From contig CM070618.1 of assembly GCA_036346255.1 (NCBI GenBank), positions 82,284,428-82,348,427 on the forward strand: 64,000 nucleotides of DNA. Direction: 5' to 3'. The DNA is from Ampelocalamus luodianensis. Taxonomy: Eukaryota > Streptophyta > Magnoliopsida > Poales > Poaceae. A program made the position numbers and the translations under genes. This document shows, piece after piece, positions 31,905 to 42,059 of this stretch. Under the pieces are notes generated by a model. It saw nothing but the letters and a program-made list of their open reading frames with translations. It did not search any database and was not told the origin of the DNA. Each line of letters starts with the position of its first letter. Position 1 is the first letter of the stretch.

Positions 31905-33395
31905 ATGGCGGAGGAGTGCCCCCACGCCGGCGCGGAGCTCTGGCTCCCGGATGAGTTCTTGGACGACGACTTCTTCTCCGAGGAGGAGAAGGCGGCCATG
32001 GCGGCCAAGAGCGAGAGCGACGAGGAGGACGGGCTCGGCGGACTCTCCCGCCGTATGGCTGGCCTCCTCGACTACGACGGCGGCAACAGTACCACTCCCA
32101 AGGTCGGTTTTCTGTTTGGTTCTCCTGGTTTGGGAGCTGTTGTTTTGCGCTAGTCTTTTGGAAGCATCTGATTGTTTTTCGCTTTGTTGTGATAGGCGGA
32201 GGTGATGGCTGGTTCGCCGCAGTCGACGCTGTGCGGGCTGCCGGCTTCGGGGGAGGATAGCCCCAACGGCGGGGCGTCGCAGGTCAGCTCGCCGCCATCG
32301 TCGCCGCTGGAGCAGCAGCCGGCCGACCCTTGGGACCTGCTGTACGAGGCGGCCGGGCAGGTGGCCCGCCTGCGCATGACCAGTATCCCGGTTCCCAATA
32401 ACCCACCTGCCTACCAAGGCCACGGCTTCGTGGCGCCAGCGAGAAAGTCGTCTCCGGCGGAGCCGGCCCCCAAGGCCACCGGCGCTTATCAGTTTCCGCC
32501 GAATCACTTGCTTACGCAGCGCCAGGTTCAAGCGGCTCGTGTGAGTTACTCTTGTCATACACCGCGAGGTGCAAGATTTTCGGCTTGTTTCTCTTGGGAG
32601 TGTTCGCTGACGGTGTGTTTTTTGTTCGGCTTGATCCTTGGTTTCCAGTTTCATCTCCTGAAGCAGCAGCAACTGTTAAAGCAACACCGGGAGCAGCAGT
32701 TGGCCGCGGCGGCGGCGGTGGCGTGGGGCACGCACCAGGGCGGTACTCCGCGAACTACCGGCGTTGGCGCGCCGCTTGGGCTGAACTCGTGGGCCTGGCC
32801 GCCACTGCAGAAGCCCCAGCAGCAGGCTGCATCCGCGGCCGGCATGCGCGCCGTGTTCCTGACCCCTCCCGGAGCCAAGCGCGAGTGCACCGGCACCGGC
32901 GTGTTCATCCCCCGCCAGGCCGGCGCCCCCGCCGAGCCGAAGAAAAAGCCAAGTGCGCCCTCCGCTACCACTTTCGCTCGTATATTCCTTGCCTTTTGGC
33001 GTGAGCCCCCAAGTATTTTTAGCTAAAATCTTGTGGTTCTGCTTGCCTTCAGGCTGCTCCACTGTTCTTCTCCCGGCGCGCGTCGTGCAGGCGCTCAATC
33101 TCAACGTGGACGACCTCGGTGCCCGTCCATGCTATCCCGGCGGTTTCGTTCTCGATCACGGTAATTTAGACTGACGAGTAGTACAGACTTTGATTGTGTT
33201 TATTTCGACTGATGAATGGCCCCTATAATTCTGTACTTCTATTTTCTCACAGACGCACTGGTCAGCCGGAGCAACGCTCTGCTGGCGAGCCAAAAGCGCG
33301 CGCACCACCTCCATGCCGCCGCCACCGCCGCCGCGCATCCCCCGTCGCTTGCCACTGCTCGTGAGGTCAATCTCCCCCTGGAATGGACGTACTAA
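31905..33395 (+). CDS. Conserved plant protein of unknown function, five exons, 365 aa
   Basis: Exons 31905-32102, 32196-32540, 32649-32952, 33053-33160 and 33253-33395 join in frame with GT-AG introns (198+345+304+108+143 nt; 365 codons plus stop). The start MAEECPHAG is the first ATG in frame and lies in a GC-rich leader. The N-terminus is acidic (ELWLPDEFLDDDFF, then SEEEKAAM). Exon 2 has DPWDLLYEAAGQVARLRM; exon 3 is Gln-rich (HLLKQQQLLKQHREQQL) and ends with GTGVFIPRQ; exon 4 has CSTVLLPARVVQALNLN; the protein ends LPLEWTY. I recognise these as blocks conserved across plants in an uncharacterised family but know no activity. No signal peptide or membrane span is seen. Acidic, Gln-rich and Pro-rich parts would fit a nuclear or scaffold protein, which is only a guess. 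Confidence 0.9.
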
Positions 33396-33877
33396 GGTTG
33401 CAAATTGCTCTATGCAAAGACGCATCGTCTGTTCTAACCCCAGTTTAAGGGATTATATTTAAGAATTTACCATTGTTATTAGTGCTAGTTAGGTGTTAGG
33501 CAAGAAGTAGGAGGCAGAGGCAGTGGCAGTAGCATCAGTGTTAGGTGTTCTTTTGTATGGTGATATATTGGTTGGGAGAATTGCTCTATCGTGTTTGCAA
33601 ACATACCACTAGAGTCGGCCTTGCTCTAATAACACTGCACACCTCCTCCATTATTCCCCATGTAGCACTCCGTCAGTCTGAAGCAAGCGTTTTGACCCAT
33701 TTGGACCCGGTTTAACTCAACCTTTTTCCAATCCTCCATGCAGCCTCACAAATTCCCCACTTTGCTCCTGCACCCTTCTTTTCCCCTCTCGTAGCCGCTG
33801 CCGCCCCTGCCCCCAACTCCCAGTGGTTCTGTAATAATAAGTGTTTCTTATGGAGATTTGGGAGGTATGGTAGCTTG
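33396..33877 (+). other. Probable 3' UTR and downstream sequence of the 31905 gene
   Basis: No coding; AT-rich after the stop with a GGCAGAGGCAGTGGCAGTAG stretch near 33510. It ends at the target duplication of the next element. Confidence 0.45.
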
Positions 33878-33886
33878 TTCTAGTAG

Positions 33887-34704
33887 GAGAATTCCATCTA
33901 TGCCGAAGATTTGAGCCCGGTACCAGTTAATACCATAAAAATTTCCCACTTCCAACTAGTACCACTGGAAGGGCACAAATCTTCCATTCATACCCCACTT
34001 CCGTCAACTTAGGGATGACATGGATAAACATGTACCAAAATACCCTTGTGTTCTCCATCGTTCGTGGTGGCAAGCCTTGCCGGCACTGCCTTTGCTGACC
34101 AACCGTCACGGAGGCCGCAACCGAGCTCATGTTCCACCGTGCCATGGGCTTCGCCCCGCACAGCGAGTACCAGCGCCTGGCCTCTGCACATGCACTCCGC
34201 TGGGCGATTGGTGAGGGGACGGTGCGGCGGGGTGGGGCTTGCCAAGGCGTGCGACGACGCCATCATCAGTGTGAGCGTGATGTGGCTGCTGCAGCTCGCG
34301 GGGTTGGCCTTGGAAAGGATGGCCTGAGGCTGGAGTCAGAGCTGGAGGGGAGATACTGGCCGCCGCCAGCAACCTCTCAAGGACCTCGGCCGCCAACGGC
34401 GAGCTCTCACATCGCCGCCACTGTCAATTGTTTCTCCTTCCTCCTCTTCGACCCGTCGCTCACTCCAGATCGCTCCCAACCACTTCCCCATAGGCATGCT
34501 TGCTTTGATGGTGGCTTGCTTTGATGGTGTCTCAAGGGGATATTTTCGTCATCTCGTGTAGACAACTTTAAAAAAAAATTTGAAACGGAAAAGGGCGATG
34601 GGAGTTCAAGGAAGTGCTATGGATGAAAGATTTGTGCTCTCCTGTGATACTGGGTGGAAGTGGAAAATTTTCGTAGTATTAATTGGTATAGATGAAATTT
34701 TCCC
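33887..34704. mobile_element. Small non-autonomous MULE with GC-rich core (Pack-MULE candidate)
   Basis: Long, imperfect inverted repeats: left 33887 to about 34020 (ATTCCATCTATGCC, then CCCACTTCCA, then GGGCACAAATCTTCCATTCATAC) mirror the right end (about 34590-34704). The flanks are TTCTAGTAG (33878-33886) and TTCTGGTAG (34705-34713), a 9-bp duplication with one mismatch. The core (about 34060-34480) is much more GC-rich than the TIRs, as in Pack-MULEs that carry gene fragments. Short frames (MGFAPHSEYQRLASAHALRW) are not something I can assign. Confidence 0.8.
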
Positions 34705-34713
34705 TTCTGGTAG

Positions 34714-37408
34714 TACGATGATTGAGAAAAAAATCATCCGAAGTTTGGAATGATGTCGTTGTAAGAAAGAAATAAGAGCTCCAGGTTTCCGTAACTTTGG
34801 ATTTCCTTTGTTGCCATACCACATGAGTCTCTGCATCCTTTTTGCATCGGTTGCTTCATGCACAAGGAATTCCCCTGCGGTAACGAAAGAAATATCCATT
34901 TGATTCATGTAATCTTTGGTTGGTGCTTCGCTTTTAACTTCTTTTTCGTTGTTTTGGTTTAGCATATGATTTGGTTGGGGTGGTATAGTTCAGTGGTTGC
35001 ACGTTGAGTAGGAGGAACACAGGTAAACGGGTGGTTGCACTCTACTTGTTCAGTTGTTCTACTCTACCTCCCCGCAAAAGTCTAATATATGACGTCTAGT
35101 TGCTTAACTTGGTGGTATGTTATTTCTTTATTGTATTATTATTACTAGTTCCAATCGAAATTAGCGGGCCATCAACCTCCGAAGAATCTGCCCGGGTTGG
35201 GGCCCCCGGATCTTGCATCTCCGTGGCTCCATGTCATTATCTACCTCTACCTGACAGTAACGCGTGTGATCCAACTCCTGTAATTTTTGCTGCATTATTC
35301 ATCTTTCTGTCACATATACATGGGATTTTTTTTGTATTGATAGACTAAAACTCACTAAAGATAGTTTCAGTATTATACTCATCAATCTTTAAATCAGGGC
35401 TTCTTATCGATCCACGGGGTTTTTATCTTAGGGACGACTTGTTCTGAATCTTCCTTGGTCGTCCTCGGTCCCTGTCCACTCGAGCCAGCGTTCCGTGGCC
35501 AGTGAGATTCTGTTTTGCCCGGTATGGCCGTTCGCTGTCGTCTCGTTGCGTTTGGTGCGCCTCTGACCCGGTCAATGTGTTGCCTTTGTTTTGTGTGGTG
35601 TGTGCGCGCCTAACTCCTTTCGCTTTTGTTTCAACATGTTTGCACGGCCCTTGTGTCCTAAGTAACATCTGGTTCTGTTCAGATCAAAAGTGACCTCGCC
35701 CTGTGTCGAGAGTTGCAACTTGAAATTGTTTGTGAGATGCCTTTCTTCCAACAAAGAGGAGAAGATGGTGGTAATCTGATATGTATCTTTTTACAGGGTA
35801 GTGTGGCACGATCGGATAATCAGATTGTTGCATCCCCCCGTCCCCCAATGTTCCTTTCTGGATTGCCTTTTGTTTCCAAGTGGATTCTTTTCTTTATGAA
35901 TGCGGTATTTTTGTCAAATTCATGTCGGAATTGAATTGTTTACCGTGGAATTCCTGCGAAATTGAAGTGAAGTTCTTTACAACTTTTTTGGGAAGTGGAA
36001 AGCGGCCCCCTTTGATCATGTATGATGTATCCGCCTTTTGTATTTGGTTTTGCCTCAGAACGGTAGTATAGTATCGTGTAGGACAGTAGGATGGATGTGT
36101 ACGAGGAAACGAGGCGGGCGTCTGGTTTCATCGGTGGAATTTCAACAGAGGCCGAGACAATCACATACGCAAAGCTGGTGGTGCAACCGGCGCCCATGTG
36201 GCCGTCACGTTGCCGAGAGCCAGCGGTCGGGTGGTGGCACGGCCCCCTTCGATTGGTCTCGGCTCGTTGTCACGCCGGTTGCGTGATTGCATCCTCTGAT
36301 TGCTTTCCCGTTCCCCGCTCCCAGTTCGCCCAGAGGCCCAGAGGCCCCTTCGTCATCAATTTTTCAGCCGTTCCAGCCATCCAGTAGTGCCTAGAAAACG
36401 TCGACTAATGGAGTGTTTACTTACCACTTAGTATCTTTTGAATCTACAGGATACGAGGCGATTCAACGGGAAAAAAAAGTGTGTGTAAATAGTACAATAG
36501 TACTAGAAAAATTCAAAATGCTTTGGCGGGTCCTTGCAGAGCCTGGGAGACTGCAACTGGACCTGGAGTCTGTCTAGAAATTTGAAATGGCAGAGGCGGG
36601 TTTTATGTGTTATGTTCTCTCAGAAGTCAGATCTATAGTCAACTGTTAGCGATTAGATTTAAGCATGATTAGTTCTCCGCTTATGTCACACTCACATGGC
36701 TGGAGACCTGGGCAACTCACTTCTGTAACAATTAACCAAAGCGAATGACGTTTGCAAGGCAAATGGAGGCGTGTGCTTATATAGTACTGCCATTATTCAA
36801 CACATACCGTAGTGCTCCATAGAATTACAAGTCAAATAGCGGCAATTTGTCAATTGTCACTTGGTCCCTCGAGCTTCTGCGCTGTGTAACCTTGTGAAAA
36901 TTTTGGATCTTTTGAAATTTCTCTCCAACAGAGGCCGAGAGAATCACATACGCAAAGACAAAGCGGGAAAGGTGGCTCCTCCTAGGTGTCCGTATCCCTG
37001 ATCCTCCGTTTGGCAGCTCACCAGTGTTTCACTAGCAGTTTGGTTTGGGCTTCCATTCAAGCTGGTCCTGGACTATCTGTAGTAACTGGCCATGAGGGGA
37101 CCGGTAGTGATAACAGATCAGCAAAGCACAGCTAGAATCTACCGAGACAATCCGCTAATTAATTTGCGAACTTTTCTATTATTTTCCTTCGGGACCATGG
37201 TCCAGCTCAAGTAGTATTTCTGGTATACTAGATTTGGCTCTAAAATTCGTACCTTGCAATTAGAAGTCGAAGGATCATGTGAGAATGTCTAGTGTCACTA
37301 GTGATAAACAATTGGCAAGATTGGCGAGTTGGAATCTTGGTTGAGGTTGAGAAGAGTTGGTTTTGTAGAAGTTGTTATGTTCTTCTTTAGTTCGGACTGT
37401 CCAAACAT
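34714..37408. other. Intergenic stretch, nothing identified
   Basis: No gene or terminal repeats supported. It contains a 31-bp near-identical direct repeat at about 36142 and 36926 (CAACAGAGGCCGAGA, then AATCACATACGCAAAG). The region 36080-36390 is GC-richer. Confidence 0.4.
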
Positions 37409-37417
37409 TTTGGATTA

Positions 37418-38126
37418 GGAAAAAGTCTATTTTACACCCTGAAACTCTTCGAAAAGTCTGAATTTCAACATTGAACTACAAAACCGGACAACTGACACCC
37501 TCAACTATCAAAACCGTTCAGTTTACCCCCTTCAACTCAAACCGGGGTGGTTTTTTGTGACGTGGTGCTAACGTGGCATCTACATTAGCACACATATCAC
37601 CATATTTTGCCACCTCATCAACCAAGTCACCTCATCTCTCTTTCTTCTTTTCTCCTGGCAAAGAGAGAGGGAGAGGAAGAATAAGATAGGGAGGAAGAAT
37701 GGGATACGGCGGTGGTAGGTAACCATGGCGACGATGGAAGAGGAGCTCAGGAGTGGAGGGATTGGCGGCGGACCAAGAGCTCGAGAGGGGAGGGATTGGT
37801 AGCGAGGGAGCATAAGAAGGAAGAGAGAGATGAGTGAGAATGAGAGGAAGAAGAAAGGAAATGAGATGATAACATGTGGGCCTCGTAAATATTTTTTTTT
37901 GGTTTTATTTGCTAAGTGGCTACCATGCCATCGAAAAGAATCTTACGCGTCAAAACAATTGACATGTAGGAGCCACGTCAGACAAAACCGCCCCATTTTG
38001 GGTTGTGGGGGCGGGGGTAAACTAAACGATTTTGATAGTTGAGGGTGTCGGATGTCCGGTTCTGTAGCTCAGGGTTGAATCTAGACTTCTCGAAGAGTTC
38101 AAAGTTGTAAAAATGAACCTTTTTCC
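37418..38126. mobile_element. Non-autonomous MULE (MITE-like), TIRs about 150 bp
   Basis: Left GGAAAAAGTCTATTTTACACC mirrors right ...CATTTTTACAACTTTG... on the opposite strand; inside, CGGACAACTGACACCCTCAA and ATCAAAACCGTTCAGTTTACC are matched in inverted form near 38020-38080. Flanks TTTGGATTA (37409-37417) and TTTCGACTA (38127-38135) agree at 7 of 9 bases. This type is abundant in rice. The core has no gene. Confidence 0.82.
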
Positions 38127-38135
38127 TTTCGACTA

Positions 38136-40170
38136 TATGGATCGGACAATCTTCCACAGAGAGTGCAAATGAGTCTAAGGCTAGTTAGGCCAGTTAGGCC
38201 GTCCAAACGGATTGGAGCATTTGGTTTAGACTATTTTTCAGAGAGTGTAAAATGGAGCAACGGCCAGTTAAACCGTCTAAACGGTTTGGACCATTTGATT
38301 CGGACTATATTCTAGAGAGTGTGTAAGTTGGAGCTAAGTCTAGTTGACTGTCCAATGTGGGGTGGAATGGTCCAAACGGCTAGTTTGTGATCTTAAGTGG
38401 GTTTTTGTGTGCTTCATTTGTAGGTTGTGTCTTGGGTCATTGCATATGGGCTGCATAATGCATGTTATGACTAATGTGAGTTAAGTTATGAAGAATTTGA
38501 GCCTGGGCATAGTTTTTTTGGTCTTTGGATGTATAGGTGCCTTGGAGTCAACTATGGTCAATGACGAGGTGGACCGAGATTTAGTTTGGAGAACCAATGT
38601 CTAGAGCGATCATAGATACCAGGTGAGAAGGTTGAGCATGTTACTCTACTGTGAGTAACCATAAATTTATGATCATATAAAATGTTTTTAAATATGAATC
38701 TTATTGTACCGTTTGATTTTACAGATGTTAGTATGGCTGTGCTGCATATCTATTATTTTTCTCCTATGCTGTATGCCTGTATACATTTCGTTTCTTGTTG
38801 TCATCTTGGCGTAGAACATGCCATGCTACGCCGACAAGAAACCGCATGTGGCTACAGCAGATGCTGTGTTCCATTCCGTTCCATATTTCCATTACTTAAC
38901 ACATACAGCCAACGGAGCGGTGTGTACAGAAGTATACTTTTGCATCAACAGACAGCAGCTAGCAGCAAGGTTCTGCCGATGACGGCAAGTTGTTTGGGGT
39001 CCGAGGCTAACCACTTCCTTCGATTACTAGTGGATGATGTACTACTACTTTATGGAAATGCTGTTCAAGCAATCTTCTCCTCATCATGCATGTGCCGCGA
39101 CGTGCCGGTGGAACACCTGTCGCGCTTGGGCACACTAGTGCTGGGCCACCGTGCGGCTCGCCTCCATGCGCCCACGTGCGTGCAACACTGATTAACCTAT
39201 CGCCGGCACGGCAGGGACCCGACTAAATTCCTCGATTAAACTTGGAGTACAATTTAGCGTTATTCAAGTGCATGCATGCATATGCCTTCTATCGACCGGC
39301 CGGTCGTGCCAGCCTCGCCTCGCCTCGCCTCGCGTCTACCTTTGGGATGGCCCCCGGAAGAAGTGTATATCCTCGATCCGGTGCGTACATCGCAAGCAGA
39401 GATCATTCGATGCGCGCGTACGTGCATGCACGCCTGCTGTTCACGCTTTGTGTTGTGTATGTGTGTGTGCGCGCTACATCCTGATAAGCGCTTCGCTTTG
39501 CTTCTCTCTCAAGGTGCATGCATGGATGCATGGATTGGTTTACGTGTGTGCGTCCAGCTAAGAAGGCATCTGTGCCATGAGAGCTCTAGTCTGTGATGAT
39601 TGTTTGTGATCGATTGCACAGCGCGGCCGATGTGCAGGCTGGTGATTTTCACATGGAAGGGGTTGGGGCTGTAATTGCGTTCATGCTGAGTGCAAGGGGT
39701 TGTGCGAAACATGACAGTCTCGGATATATTCCCATCCTTATGTTTGGTTGATTGAATCAAATTATCTTGGCCCGGATGAGGTGGTATAGATTCTATGAAT
39801 ATTCCCTAATATGTTGTACCAATCCATTCACCAAAATCGGGTGAGCCACGCAGTTCCAGGATGGGCTCGTCCACTCAGCGTGTGTGCGTAGAGCCCCTCG
39901 CGCAGAAAACAGCGAGCCTCCTCTTCTCTCCACGCCGCTGCCTAATGGCCTTTCCTCTCCAGGTGGCTGCCCGTTGGCCTTTCTTTTCCATTGCGCACAG
40001 AACTCAGCCTCAACCTCTCCTCTCGACGCCGAGTGGCAAATTTGGGATTCCGATGATGGAGGTGCGAACATGAAAGTTCAAATTACATTGTACGAAAGTT
40101 TAATCGTTGAAATGTAACAAATTACATATAATATTTGAACTACAATTAAAATCACAAATATAGAGAAAAA
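38136..40170. other. Intergenic stretch with short tandem repeats
   Basis: Units of about 90-100 bp with GGACTATNTTCNAGAGAGTG and GTCCAAACGG recur two to three times in 38140-38390, and the sequence just left of the MULE (37385) resembles them. CGCCTCGCCTCGCCTCG at 39315 and many GCATGCAT motifs in 39260-39540 are simple repeats. No gene supported. Confidence 0.4.
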
Positions 40171-40173
40171 ATT

Positions 40174-40685
40174 ACAACCTCACACGACGTTCCTTCATGC
40201 CTTGAAAGCGGTTGATTGCATTATCATCACTAACTTGTAGAAAAAAACCCATGCTCAATGAATGAAACCAAGAAATCATTCAAGTATTGATCACAAAATG
40301 CATTGCCAAAAAGACTCGCTCAATACTTGCGGTTGCTACGGAAAAGATTAGCACGAACTTGAGAAGCAAATAGACAAGTTTGTAATTGTCACACTTCTTT
40401 GTTTCAACAAGCATAACAAAAGGCTTAACAAGATTCTTAACCTCTCTAAACCTTTCATCTCTACGCATATCAGCAGTGAACAAATCAAGTTGGAAAGAAA
40501 GATGAATCAAATCAGTGCTTGAGAAGTCATTGGGATAAAATTGAGAAAGTCTAAGCAAGTTGTCATTGCGAAAAGAAGCGAAGGAATTAGTAGGATCGAA
40601 TGATGCCATGCAAATAAGAAAATCAGTGTTTACCTCATCAAATCTATCATTAAGCTCCCAAAGTTGCCTACACTTAAGGACATTT
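40174..40685 (-). pseudogene. hAT transposase C-terminal (dimerisation) fragment
   Basis: The minus strand encodes the end of a plant hAT transposase: LWELNDRFDEVNTDF, ASFDPTNSFASFRND, LLRLSQFYPNDFSS, LVYLLLKFVLIFSVATASIERVF and, after stops, NAINRFQGMKERRVRL. This is the hAT C-terminal dimerisation region. N-terminal and catalytic parts are missing, since the fragment stops where LINE sequence on the other strand begins. It is unrelated in sequence to the second hAT element at 41935. Confidence 0.82.
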
Positions 40686-40689
40686 CAAC

Positions 40690-41880
40690 ATGAAAAGGGT
40701 ACAGACCAAGTTCATGGCGGACATTGCTTGGTGAATTGGGACAGAATCTGTAGACCAAAAAGTTTGGGAGGCCTCGGTATAAAGAACTTGGAGAAGTTTT
40801 TGTCGAGCCCCCGGTTTAAGATGTTTTTGGAAAGCATGGACTGATCCAACGAAACCTTGGTCGAAAATGGAGCTGCCACTCGACAAAGCCGATGAGCTAC
40901 TTTTCCACGCCTCCACCACCGTCACCATGGGTGATGGTAAGACAACAAAATTCTGGCACTCGCGGCGGTTACATGGCAGGGCACCGAAGTGCATTGCCCC
41001 TTCTCTTTTCCTCCTTACAAAGCGAAAAAACAAACCGGTGTGGTAGGAGCTGTCAAATGCCACTTAGATCAGGTTCCTCCAGGGGATTTCATCGGAGCAA
41101 CAGATGCACGAATTCGTCACCCTTTGACCTCTGATTTCCCAATTTGTTCTGAACCCGGCCGAGCATGACAAAATTACTTGGAACTGGACAGGCGACGAAC
41201 AATACTCCGCCAAATCGGCATACGACATTCAGTTTTGGGGCCCTTTCTACCGTTTCAACACAACAAACATTTGGAAATCGATGGCGAAGAACAAGTGTAA
41301 GTTTTTCACATGGCTACTCATCCAATCGAAGATCCTGACGGCGGACAAATTAGCCATTAGCGGATGGCCGCACAACGTCAACTGTCCTCTTTGAGATCAA
41401 GAACCGGAGACGGCAAGACAACTTTGTTTCAATTGCATTTTTGCCAAACAGGTGTGGGATAAAGTTTCACAGTACTCTGAGCGACGGACCTTAAGAAGGA
41501 TGTCGGATATTGACGATGTCATGGAATGGTGGTCGACTATTTCCTCCAGCACACCCAAAAAGGATCGTCGTGAACTCAATGGGATCATTATTTATACCTG
41601 CTGGAACATATGGAAGGAACGAAACGACGTACCTTCAGAAACATATCACTCAACGCTCAGTGGGTATTCTCGACCATCCAACAAGACGTCCAACAAAGGC
41701 AGAGAGCAACCAAAACAACCGTAGTCCCTAGTGTTTTTCTTCCCCATCTGGTGTCTACTACCTTCTTGTAATGTAGCTTGCTAGCAGTGGCCCTGGAGGG
41801 CAGGCTTTGGCCACTTTAGCCCAAACTTTTTTTGCTTCCTACTGTAATGAACGGCACAGTCCTGCCATTTTTTTTAAAAA
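40690..41880 (+). mobile_element. 3' end of a LINE (non-LTR retrotransposon), truncated
   Basis: Plus-strand residues, with frame changes, match the end of plant LINE ORF2: HCLVNWDRICRPKSLGGLG, KTTKFWHSRW-like, WTGDEQYSAKSAYDIQF, then the zinc-binding RVT region KCKFFTWLLIQSKILTADKL, GWPHNVNCPLC, CIFAKQVW and YTCWNIWKERN. The element ends with a 3' region (CTGTAATGAACGGCACAG) and a T-run/A-run at 41870-41885. 5' truncation is usual because reverse transcription starts at the 3' end. Reverse transcriptase and endonuclease domains are absent. Confidence 0.85.
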
Positions 41881-42059
41881 AAATGAGCTGTCGTTAATTG
41901 TGATCGAGACCGTAACAACATAGGTAGAGATTGCCAGATGTGCCATGTTAGCCAGACCGGCCCGGAGCACAGCACTGTTGGTTTAGCCTGGCCCACACTG
42001 TAGTTGAGCCAAGTCGGCATGGAACGAGTCTGGGAGCAAAGAGGTACAAAACGAGTACA

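Noticed and set aside
34988..35035. tRNA-like start GGTATAGTTCAGTGGTTGCACG
   Set aside because: The A-box-like match has no B box (GGTTCRANNCC) or acceptor stem after it, so neither a tRNA nor a tRNA-derived SINE is supported.
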